Assembly: GCA_950097015.1 (NCBI GenBank)
Contig: CATNEN010000039.1
Coordinates: 17,466,501-17,530,500 of the forward strand
DNA: 64,000 nt
Reading direction: 5' to 3'
DNA from: Macrostomum hystrix
Lineage: Eukaryota > Platyhelminthes > Macrostomidae
The translations under genes were made by a program, and so were the position numbers. This document shows, piece by piece, positions 1 to 9,334 of the stretch. The first letter of the stretch is position 1. The number at the start of each line of letters is the position of its first letter. Under the pieces are notes generated by a model. It was not told where the DNA came from. It was given only the letters and a program-made list of their open reading frames with translations, and searched no databases.

Positions 1-385
1 GACGCTCTCTACCTTATCTACTACCGCTCTCTACATTATCTACTGACGCTCTCTACCTTATCTACCGCTGCTCTCTACATTATCTACTGACGCTCTCTAC
101 CTTATCTACTACCGCTCTCTACATTATCTACTGACGCTCTCTACCTTATCTACTACCGCTCTCTACATTATCTACTGACGCTCTCTACATTATCTACTGA
201 CGCTCTCTACCTTATCTACCGCCGCTCTCTACATTGTCTACTGACGCTCTCTACCTTATCTACTACCGCTCTCTACATTATCTACTGACGCTCTCTACCT
301 TATCTACTACCGCTCTCTACCTCATTTACCGCCGCTCTCTACATTATCAAATAACGCTCTCTAGCTCATCTACTGACGCTCTCCT
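1..385. repeat. 22-bp minisatellite, cut by the window start
   Basis: About 17 head-to-tail copies of a 22-bp unit alternate between two variants, one starting gacgctctctacc and the other accgctctctacat, each ending in atctact. The alternation gives a 44-bp higher-order period. The array begins outside the window and decays near 385. Confidence 0.9.
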
Positions 386-1095
386 TGACTTTATTTTATG
401 ATGTACCTTTACGTACTTTGGCTCTCTTTGCATACATGTACTGCTTTCCCTATTGCTTTTCGCCCTACCATTCTATAGACTCATGCTTCCTCGCCAGTTC
501 TGCTTCCGGCCCAATCCCTACTTTTCAGCTCTAGTAAGAAGCTTCCGCTTCAACTTCTCTCCGCTTTCACCGAATCCGTTTTGTTTAGTTTCAATTTCTT
601 ACTTTTCTTTCGTTATTTTTTCCGAGCCATATTTCACGAGCACGTGCTCAATTCACCCCCATCTGTTTCCGCTGTCATCCAAATCCAACTCGCTTAAGCC
701 CATCGATTGCCACCTCTTATCTACTCAGAGAGGAGAGCCCGGACTAAGGAAATAAATCACGTCGAATGGTCTCTCGGCAAGCAAATTTTACTTCTAAAAG
801 TACTTTTTAACTGAGGCGCAATCGTGTTTAACCGGAATTCTCATGGCTAATTATCTTGTCCAGATTTTTTTAGAAACTATTTTCTCAGGGCAACGGATTT
901 TCTGGAGAGCAGAGATTTGAGTGATTCATCATTTTGCGAAAGTGAAGCCACTGAAGAATAGAGAAGTTTAGGAAACCTGGCAACTATTAGAAACGCCATT
1001 TATCTTTGCGCCATTCTTGGGAAATACGCTACGGGAAAGTGGCGTTTTATATAAATATACATTGTGTTGTAAATAGCGTTTTAGAAAAGTGACAT
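386..1095. other. No recognisable gene
   Basis: An open frame of 100 codons at 453-755 has low-complexity composition and no recognisable motif, so I do not call it. The missing downstream exon of the adenylate kinase at 1434-1914 would be expected on the minus strand here or further left; I translated parts of this stretch and did not find it. Confidence 0.5.
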
Positions 1096-1325
1096 TGTGG
1101 AGGGTAATGGCGTTCTGGAGAAGTGGCATTTTGAGAAAATGGCGTTTTGAGGAAATGGCGTTTCGGGGAAGTGGCAATTTGAGGAAATGGCGTTTCGGGG
1201 AAGTGGCAATTTGAGGAAATGACGTTTTGAGGAAATGGCGTTTCGGGGAAGTGGCAATTTGAGGAAATGACGTTTTGAGGAAGTGGCATTTCGGCGGAAA
1301 ATGGCGTTTCGATGAAGTGGCACTT
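1096..1325. repeat. 16-bp minisatellite
   Basis: About 14 units of 16 bp alternate between ggcgtttcggggaagt and ggcaatttgaggaaat types. The array starts about 110 bp past the splice donor of the minus-strand adenylate kinase exon at 1434-1914, so it probably lies inside that gene's intron. Confidence 0.85.
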
Positions 1326-1433
1326 AAAGATCAAGGTATTTTTAGGTAATAAGTACTTCTTATAATTGCTACTAACCAGTCGTATATTATAAATAAAAAC
1401 ACGTCACACCTCTGAGCCCCATAGCTCACCCAC

Positions 1434-1914
1434 CTGGAACCTTAGGTGGCCGAAACTTGTCGTGGTAGACCCGTCCAGACGGGATGTGCATCAGCCGGCC
1501 GGTGATTCGCTCCTCCAGCAGTAGGTCGTCGATGGCGAATTCGACAACACCGTTGAGCTGCTGACGCCGACGGCCCAGCATGTCGTCAAGGCGCTCGGCC
1601 TGCGCCTGGGTGCGAGGAAAGCCATCTAATAGGAAGCCCTTCTTGCACTCCGGCTTGTCCAGATTCTGCTCGATGATCTCACAGATTGTCTGGTCGTCAA
1701 CGAGGCGACCTTCGTTCATCAGGCCGCGAACCCGCTTGCCGAGCGCTGATTCGGCTTTGGCCACGGCGCGCAGCATTGTGCCGGCGTCCAGGTGGCAGAC
1801 ACCGTAGTGACGAACGAATCGCTCAGACTGGGTGCCCTTGCCGGAGCCAGGCGGACCAAGGAACATGGCGTTCACGTTGCCAGCCGACTGCTGCTTGCCC
1901 CACGACTGGCCCAT
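1434..1914 (-). CDS. AK2: AK2-like adenylate kinase, copy A, 5' exon only
   Basis: Adenylate kinase interconverts ATP+AMP and 2 ADP; AK2-type proteins are the long form with a LID domain and usually act in the mitochondrial intermembrane space. The exon encodes about 160 residues from an ATG at 1914, just after an in-frame TAA. Visible are the P-loop GPPGSGKGTQ, the NMP-binding segment with DAGTMLR, the signature LLDGFPRT, and the LID start RITGRLMHIPSGRVYH ending in PPKVPG. The frame stops just beyond a good splice donor (exon CCAG, then gtgggtgag at 1433), so the gene is spliced and the C-terminal exon, starting around the DDxTGE motif, should lie to the left. I cannot see it in positions 1-1400, so it is beyond the window or lost. 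The copy at 5427-6698 is a diverged paralogue on the same strand. The AK2 assignment rests on the PPKxPG linker; AK3/AK4 is less likely. Confidence 0.85.
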
Positions 1915-1944
1915 TTAGTTGCTGGGAGAGCTGCGGATGAGGGA

Positions 1945-2045
1945 CATTGGACATTGGATTGCTAGACTGTGCTGGTACTGGATTGCTAGACTGTGCTGGT
2001 ACTGGATTGCTAGACTGTGCTGGTACTGGATTGCTAGACTGTGCA
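1945..2045. repeat. 24-bp tandem repeat upstream of adenylate kinase A
   Basis: Four copies of a 24-bp unit (ggattgctagactgtgctgg plus tact) lie within 130 bp upstream of the ATG of the minus-strand adenylate kinase, in its presumed 5' UTR or promoter. Confidence 0.85.
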
Positions 2046-3182
2046 ATTAAAAGGAGTTAAGGATACAAAAAGAGAATTGCTTGTTGAGCTGAACGCAAAG
2101 AAGCTCGTCAGAATACTAAATTTTCTTTGTGAAATCTACATGAAAGGATCTGATTACATCTTTCTTTTCCCATATCATTGCAAAGTCATTTGGAAACGGA
2201 GTTTAAGATAAAATAGCTCAAACGCTGCTGTTTAAACCTAGCTAGTGAAAAATAATCCTGTATTTTTTATCCTCGTGATGTGATAAAACCTGATTCTAGT
2301 AACGATAATCGAATGCCTGTTTAATATTACAATATACTGATAATTTTCTAATCACGCAAAAAGCCTTCGCAAAAACTATTCAAATTTTTCGGCAGCGACC
2401 TCAATTTTCAGACCATAACAATCTGCAGCTGCAGCTGCCTCTTTTCTGAAAAAACAATCTATAAAGAATCTCGTCGGATCAAAGCAAAAGCTTACAACGA
2501 GCCAGAGACCTCAAAGGTAAGAAATCGATTATCACTGGAAGCAGCAATTTTAGTAGGCGGGAGGACATCTGCGGTCCTGAATTTGCCGCTGACGGCAGAC
2601 TAGCTATGTCTGCAGACGGACCTCTAAGAATAGAATCGAATTGAATTCGGTAAGGAAAACAGGAAGGATATAATAAGTGAGATTTGGCAGATACGGTCGG
2701 ATATGTCAAGAAGAGCAGTGACAGCTTGTTCTACAGCTGGGCTGCTGGGCCAATCCAAAGAATTTTTGTGTAGTTGTTCAGCCAAACCAGAGTCGACAAA
2801 TGCTTAAGTTGTCACGATCCAATCCCTATAACTGAGTTGATGTAGAAGCCAAGCTAAAGTCGACCTTCTTTAACCCACCTTCCAACTTTCGAAAAGAAAA
2901 AAATCTGACCCTAAAAGTACACGTGGACTAGTACATACACACCGAAGTGAAGATAGATGAGAAATTAGCGACAGAATTAACTAGTTAACACAGGCCAAGG
3001 TGTGGCTGATCGGTCAAAATATGAATTGGATTCTTGAAAGAAAATAATTCCTACTATGTGGTTCTGTTCTGATATCTGCACTTGCAACTCTTCTTTGGCG
3101 AGGCAAAAATCTACATGGGATGGAAAATACTAAGGGAGGTCACCGTTTACTAAGTGTGGATACTAGATTCTAAACAGGGGTC
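2046..3182. other. No recognisable gene
   Basis: AT-rich intergenic sequence. A 76-codon minus-strand frame at 2479-2709 shows no motif and is not called. Confidence 0.5.
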
Positions 3183-3416
3183 ACGAAAGACTAGATAGCG
3201 TGTTTAAAATGTCCTAAGGGATGTCACGAAAGAATAGACAGGGGTCAGAAATGTTCTATGGGAGTCACGAAAGAATAGACAGGGGTCAGAAATGTTCTAT
3301 GGGAGTCACGAAATAATAGACACGGGTCAGAAATGTTCTATGGGAGTGACGAAAGAATAGACAGGGGTCAGAAATGTTCTATGGGAGTCACGAAAGAATA
3401 GACAGGGGTCAGAAAC
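3183..3416. repeat. 41-bp tandem repeat
   Basis: Five to six copies of a 41-bp unit, starting gtcacgaaagaatagacagg and ending attctatggga-like, with a few substitutions between copies. Confidence 0.85.
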
Positions 3417-4530
3417 AGCTGAATATTTAAAGTTTATAATTCTTAGGAGAATCAAAACTCATTCTAGGGTGTTTGGTATTTACTATTTTACATAAGTACC
3501 ACTCGAACTAGTTTACTTTTGAATAATAGATTTTACTCATCTACCAATTTATCTACCTGCACCAACTAACTCTAGTTTTAGCATCAGTTGGACTTTGATA
3601 GATCCAGTTACAAGTAGACGTGGAATTCGGTTGAAAACAAAATAAGCAAAAAAAACAGATTTTTCTAGCTTTTTAAAAATAAGCTACAAAGAGTATTTTT
3701 TGTTATAATCTAAAGCCAAATTCTGAATTGAATTGAATGACAGTTTATAATACAGGTAAAAACGTCTTATCTATTGTTTAGCAAAAAAAAGATAAAACAA
3801 TAGCTATATGTTACCTGCATATGTAAGGCTTTGTGTGCTTTCGAGTCGATTATTGTGAGTCTAGTTGAATCTTGAGCTGCTTTATTTCTTTGTTAGAAAA
3901 TCTTTCATTATAAATCTATCGCTTAAGGCAGATTAAACAAGACAAAACCCGCGCCTAATGGCGATTTGCCCCTGGCTTCGGAAGGGATTAAGAGATAAGC
4001 CGCGAAAACACCTGGTAGGCGGGGTGATGGGCCACGCCCCACGCTTGATATGACTAATCCGTAGAAGAAAGCAGACTCAAGACTTAACTAGATTGAGTAG
4101 ACCAACTTCATCAAGGTTCAAATGGGTGCGGCTAAAAACCAGCTGAAGCCAATCGAATCTGTGACCGTTTCTTGGAAATCGCTAAATTAAACAAATTAAT
4201 TAGGCAACAGCGACGATTAAGTAAAATAAAAACATCTATTTAAAAAAACTAAATATCGAGTTTCAAAGTAGGTTCATAATTTTAACGGGTCTAAACCTGT
4301 CAAAAAGTCTAATTATATCGCAAAAAAGTTACACAACGCGATCTACTTTGAAGTCATTTTTTAAAGCTAATTAACAAAAGCTAAAGTACGTAAGGGCTAT
4401 TGTCAGAATATCAAACAGTTCAACCTAACAAATCAACAAGCGCCTAGAATTTTGGTTAACTAAACTATGAACTGATTTAATTATTATAAAAGCCTTTAGA
4501 TTAATTCGGCTGATGCAAAACTACGATTGT
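3417..4530. other. No recognisable gene
   Basis: AT-rich sequence with short A-runs. I see no coding frame or RNA gene. Confidence 0.5.
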
Positions 4531-5275
4531 AAGAACATATCGATTAGCTGTTAGAAATCTAAGACCATATCGATTAGCTGTTAGACATCAATGACCAAAT
4601 CGATCAGCTGTTAGAAATCTATGACCATATCGATTGGCTGTTAGAAATCTATGACCATATCGATTGGCTGCTAGAAATGTATGACCATATCGATTGGCTG
4701 TTAGAAATGTATGACCATATCGATTGGCTGTTAGAAATGTATGACCATATCGATTGGCTGTTAGAAATCTATGACCATATCGATTGGCTGCTAGAAATGT
4801 ATGACCATATCGATTGGCTGTTAGAAATGTATGACCATATCGATTGGCTGTTAGAAATGTATGACCATATCGATTGGCTGTTAGAAATCTATGACCATAT
4901 CGATTGGCTGTTAGAAATGTATGACCATATCGATTGGCTGTTAGAAATCTATGACCATATCGATTGGCTGTTAGAAATCTATGACCATATCGATTGGCTG
5001 CTAGAAATGTATGACCATATCGATTGGCTGTTAGAAATGTATGACCATATCGATTGGCTGTTAGAAATCTATGACCATATCGATTGGCTGTTAGAAATCT
5101 ATGACCATATCGATTGGCTGTTAGAAATGTATGACCATATCGATTGGCTGTTAGAAATGTATGACCATATCGATTGGCTGTTAGAAATGTATGACCATAT
5201 CGATTGGCTGTTAGAAATCTATGACCATATCGATTGGCTGTTAGAAATGTATGACCATATCGATCAGCTGAGTCG
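4531..5275 (+). repeat. 30-bp minisatellite with an open decapeptide frame
   Basis: About 24 copies of a 30-bp unit (atgaccatatcgattggctg plus ttagaaatct or variants). Because 30 is a multiple of three and the unit has no stop in this frame, an open frame at 4677-5291 encodes about 20 copies of the decapeptide MYDHIDWLLE, with M/I alternating. The variation is almost only at the M/I codon and the ctg/ttg leucine. There is no upstream gene context or codon evidence of translation, so I treat it as a satellite 3' of adenylate kinase copy B. Confidence 0.9.
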
Positions 5276-5375
5276 GCGACTCAATCGGTGACTCAATCGA
5301 TCAAGTAAGAAGAATCTTTGACGAATTCATTAATTTGTTGACAAAACGCTGAAAAAGTACCAAAACGCTATCAAA

Positions 5376-5400
5376 TCAATCAATCAATCAATCAATCAAC
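5376..5400. repeat. (AATC)n microsatellite
   Basis: About six perfect copies of a 4-bp unit (tcaa phase), just downstream of the stop of the minus-strand adenylate kinase B. Confidence 0.9.
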
Positions 5401-5426
5401 AGTCGGTCCCAGCTGCCGGCGTATCA

Positions 5427-6698
5427 TTAGAACAGATTCTGCAGATTGCGCCAGACCGTATCGGCTGTATTGCTGGCGTCCACCCGTTTCAGAAGGCCGG
5501 CTTCCGCGTAGCCGCGCAGAACAGGCCCGATGAGCTCGTGGTAGGCGGCGAGCCGTCTGGGCATCACATCCGGGAAGTCGTCCGGCAGTTTGATTAACGC
5601 CTCGCCGGTGACATCGTCTCGGCCGGGCACTTTCGGCGGCTGGTAGCTGTAGTGATAGACACGGCCGGAGCCAGGGTGGTGCAGTCGGCCGGTGATGCGG
5701 TCGGTGGCCACCTCGTCGGGCACGCTAAATTCGACGACCGAGGACAGGGCGCGGCGTCGTTCAGCCAGAAGCTGGTCGAGTCGGGCCGCTTGTCCGGCGG
5801 TGCGCGGGAAGCCGTCAAGAACAACGCCGGGTTCGCATTCACGCCGATCCAACTGTTGGGCGACCAGGTCGCAGACCGGCTCGTCGGCTATGAGACGGCC
5901 CTGGTTGATACTGGCTTTCATCTGCGGGTGGCATAAGAAGGGAACATTGGGTAACACAGGCAGGGATATGTGAGAGTAGAGATCCCAGGCTGAGGATATG
6001 GGAGAGTAGAGATTCCAGGCTAAGGATATGGGAGAGTAGAGATCCCAGCCTAAGGATATGGGAGAGTAGAGATCCCAGCTTGAGGATCTGGGAGAGTAGT
6101 GATCCCAGGCTGAGGATATGGGAGAGTAGAGATCCCAACCTGAGGATCTGGGAGAGTAGAGATCCCAGGCTGAGGAAATGGGAGAGTAGAGATCCCAACC
6201 TGAGGATCTGGGAGAGTAGAGATCCCAGGCTGAGGAAATGGGAGAGTAGAGATCCCAGCCTGAGGATCTGGGAGAGTAGAGATCCCAGCTTGAGGATCTG
6301 GGAGAGTAGTGATCCCAGGCTGAGGATATGGGAGAGTAGAGATCCCAGCCTGAGGATCTGGGAGAGTAGAGATCCCAGCTTGAGGATCTGGGAGAGTAGA
6401 GATCCCAGCTTGAGGATCTGGGAGAGTAGTGATCCCAGCTTGAGGATCTGGGAGAGTAGTGATCCCAGGCTGAGGATATGGGAGAGTAGAGATACCACTT
6501 GCCGACGTTCTCACCTGCTCATTGTTAGCAGCCGCGGTGCGCAACAATGAGCCCATATCAACATGACAGACGCCAAATTTGTCGGCAAATCGGCGCGCCT
6601 GCGTCCCCTTACCGGACCCAGGCGGACCAAGGAAGGCGACGTCAAGTTTCTGACGCTGCGAATGCGCCGCGTTGGTTTTGTCTTCTGAGGCAGGCTGC
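5427..6698 (-). CDS. AK2: AK2-like adenylate kinase, copy B, two exons visible
   Basis: Two exons join in phase 0. The upstream exon, about 6698-6515, has the P-loop GPPGSGKGTQ and VDMGSLLRTAAANNEQ and ends at donor CAG|gtgaga. The downstream exon, 5921-5427, follows the acceptor cacccgcag and continues MKASINQGRLIADEPV, VVLDGFPRTAGQA, the LID RITGRLHHPGSGRVYH, PPKVPGRDDVTGEAL, and the C-terminal helix region to a stop. Joined, it matches the complete AK2 domain order with no missing catalytic motif. A likely acceptor ctccgcttgcag at about 6699 suggests a further upstream exon holding the start codon; alternatively the frame stays open to an ATG at 6850. The 593-bp intron is almost entirely a 30-bp minisatellite. 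The paralogue at 1434-1914 has no intron at the corresponding site, so the two copies differ in exon structure. Function: ATP-AMP phosphotransfer. Confidence 0.88.
5960..6495. repeat. 30-bp minisatellite filling an adenylate kinase intron
   Basis: About 17 copies of a 30-bp unit built from ggagagtagagatcccag plus a tgaggatatg-type tail, in two or three variants. It occupies nearly the whole intron between the donor at 6514 and the acceptor at 5922. Both strands stay open through it because the period is a multiple of three; these frames are by-products of the repeat. Confidence 0.92.
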
Positions 6699-8614
6699 AA
6701 GCGGAGACAGTATATAGCACATTCTGTTTTCATTAACTCGATGAGTTCCATCATGCCCTTACAATGCCCTGCCTCCATCATCCCGAGTAAATAGAGAAAG
6801 TTACAATGAATAACGGCTCCAGTACTCACACAGCGATCTAAATTCATCAAAGCCTGCGCAATTGTCTTATCATTGCTTATAATTGCTGTTGGTCTATCTA
6901 CACTGATTAGCTAAGCCCTATAAACTGCCTATAGTGAGTTTCTGGAGCTTGCGATGGCAACGCAATTGAAGGACGCGCCGAGCGGAAGTAGAATGGAGTC
7001 TAGTCTAGTAGCTATCTAAATATAGGCTGCGAGTACTTTTCGCCTTGTTGTACTTTTCACATCGAAGCAGGCGGAGAGAAATCATAAGTGCAAGATAGAG
7101 TCTGCCAAGGAAACAGCGGCGAGCTTCTATGCTTTTAAACGAAGCCTAAGCCTGAGAAGTCTGAGAAGAAAATGTTTAGGACAAAGGAGGCCGACGAAAT
7201 TTTTTATACCGACTTTGCTAGTGAGGGCTAGTGACAGTAAGTTCTCATTTTCCAATATCTTAAGTAGTCGAGTAGATTCTGCTCGATTCAAAGTGTTTTT
7301 TTCTAAGAAGCAGCACTCATCTACTGATTAATTAGAAAATCAATGCAATGCAGACTTAACTGTCTTGCTAAAGGACACAAACTGTTTCCAATAGGCTGAG
7401 ATCGAACTCCCGACCTCCCTGTCGGAAGTGTAAAGGTCTAACCAATTAGCTTCACTGCTGATTAGCAAGTACGGCTCACTGCTGCGTTATATGAATTGAC
7501 AATATATTTGGTCGCCCGTACACCTATTCGCTTCTGCTTGTCTGTCACAAATTTTATTATCAAACCATGCAAGGCAGCAAGAATTGTTAGGCATATGCTG
7601 CTGGATGTGGCAGTTAAAAACAAAACCGCAGCAAGGGTCTAAAGCGATGCAAATGGTGTGTGTGGCTGCGTGTGCTACTGTTTGCTGCATAAGTAGGTAT
7701 GATTTTGCAGTAAATGCTGAGAGGCCATAACAGGCAGACAATAGCGACTAGCTGAGAATGCCTTTTTATAGTAGCTTTCCAGCTTTTAGAGTTTAGCTGA
7801 GACCCTAAGAGACTAACAAAACTCAGCTTTATACTTAAATGGATATAAGCCGAGTCACGTGAAATTATTCCTAGTAAAGAATATTTTATTACAGAAGAAA
7901 CGATTGTATCGCTATAATGGGCAATGGGGAATTAGGGTACAAAAAATCATTAAACAACTGCTCGCTAATAAGCAGTCAGCGACAAACAGAAATGCAAATC
8001 CCCTATTAATTCCATTTGCTGCAAAAGCTGGCCATTGTTAAGGGGCATATAAGGCAATAAGGCAATCAACATGATATTTTATAATGTTAAAGCTATAGCA
8101 TATAGGGTACACAGGGACATCAATATAGTCTATATTAGTAGGAATAAACCCAGTACAGGACAGATAGATGAGGGGAAGGAGTGAGGGGTGGGTAAAGGAT
8201 TATTCCCTACATGCATGAACGCACGAACTACCCGCAACTTCAATCCTTCACAAGCCAAGCCGCAATGACATGAATAGACAAAAGTACAAACTGCCTTTAA
8301 TATTGGCCAATATAGCTCGTAACACGAACAGCAGAGAAAAAATGTAGTTGTTTTCAATCAAGCTTACGAGAAGAATAGTAAATATTGTCGGGTCACAGCT
8401 GTTATTCAGAATAGCATGCACCGGGCTTCTTTTTAAAGATGTACTGAACTAATTTATGACTGCTTTGTGTCAGCACTTGTTGATTAAGTCTACTGAGGCT
8501 TACATAGCACTTTGTGCTAGTAAAATTGGCGAAAAAATGAGCAAATTAATTGCAAGATCAGTGTCTATAGATTTAGTTGCTAGAATAGCAAGTAGCTAAA
8601 ATCATAAGTACCTA
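6699..8614. other. Intergenic, no protein gene recognised
   Basis: Contains one tRNA-like promoter block at 7390-7460 on the minus strand. Short open frames at 7487-7741, 7859-8041 and 8130-8357 have no motif and are not called. Confidence 0.5.
7390..7460 (-). ncRNA. tRNA-like / SINE-type Pol III promoter block
   Basis: Read on the minus strand there is an A-box-like gaagctaattggttaga, an anticodon-arm-like acttccgacagggaggtcgg, and a B-box-like gagttcgatctc at tRNA spacing. The acceptor stem halves do not pair, so this is a decayed tRNA gene or the head of a tRNA-derived SINE, not a working tRNA. Confidence 0.4.
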
Positions 8615-8617
8615 GAA

Positions 8618-8686
8618 TCTCAGCAAGATCAAGTAGTTAGAATCTCAGCAAGACCAAGTAGTTAGAATCTCAGCAAGACCAAGTAG
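8618..8686. repeat. Left remnant of the 25-bp satellite
   Basis: About three units of the gtagttagaatctcagcaag plus accaa satellite. They end at aagtag, where the retrotransposon at 8687 begins. The main array resumes at 15754. Confidence 0.9.
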
Positions 8687-8745
8687 CCATCTGAGCCATC
8701 TGATCTGAGCCATCTGAGCCATCTGAGCCATCTGAGCCATCATCG
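8687..8745. repeat. gccatctga 9-bp repeats at the retrotransposon 5' end
   Basis: Six imperfect copies of a 9-bp unit form the first bases of the element. They may be part of its 5' UTR promoter. Confidence 0.8.
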
Positions 8746-9334
8746 ACAACTCCGCGAATACGCATCCGTTTGCAAAGCGACACATCACTATCGATAGAGC
8801 TTCCAACCGAGGTTAATCAGCTAAAATTTTAAGTAAAAACATTGTCAATTTGCTTTGTTTTCCTTTAAAAAGCGTCTGATTGCCTGCATTGAAATATTAC
8901 TGTGTTTTAGGCTCTCTACGAAAAAATATTTGTCTGTTAAAAAGTCACTGAATTTCGAATTACACAGCCAGTTATTGAAATACCAAACATTTTTTTTGTT
9001 TCAATTGTAAGAATTATCCAACACTCCATTTTGTGTAGTAATTAATTTTTCCTTTCTGTGCATTTTTCTTGAAGCATTGGTAAGAACTTCTTTAGAAACA
9101 CCTTGATAAAAAATTTTTTTATAAGCATCTGTTTTTCAAGCGCGCGTAGAGAGCCTTCATTGTACACCTTGTTTTGTACACTGATATCATTTCTCTCTCC
9201 CGTTCCTATCCTTTGGTGTACAATCAATTGGGGCTTCTAGGAAACCAGTTTTTCTATCGCTAGCCAGTAACTATAGCTCTAATAAAATATCTTAACAATG
9301 TTCTTGTACGTCTATTTGTAAAATCTCTGACCCA

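Noticed and set aside
6050-6850. A 266-residue frame joining the adenylate kinase P-loop exon to PDPQAGISTL repeats.
   Set aside because: The repeat part lies in an intron with good GT/AG borders, and splicing restores a complete adenylate kinase.
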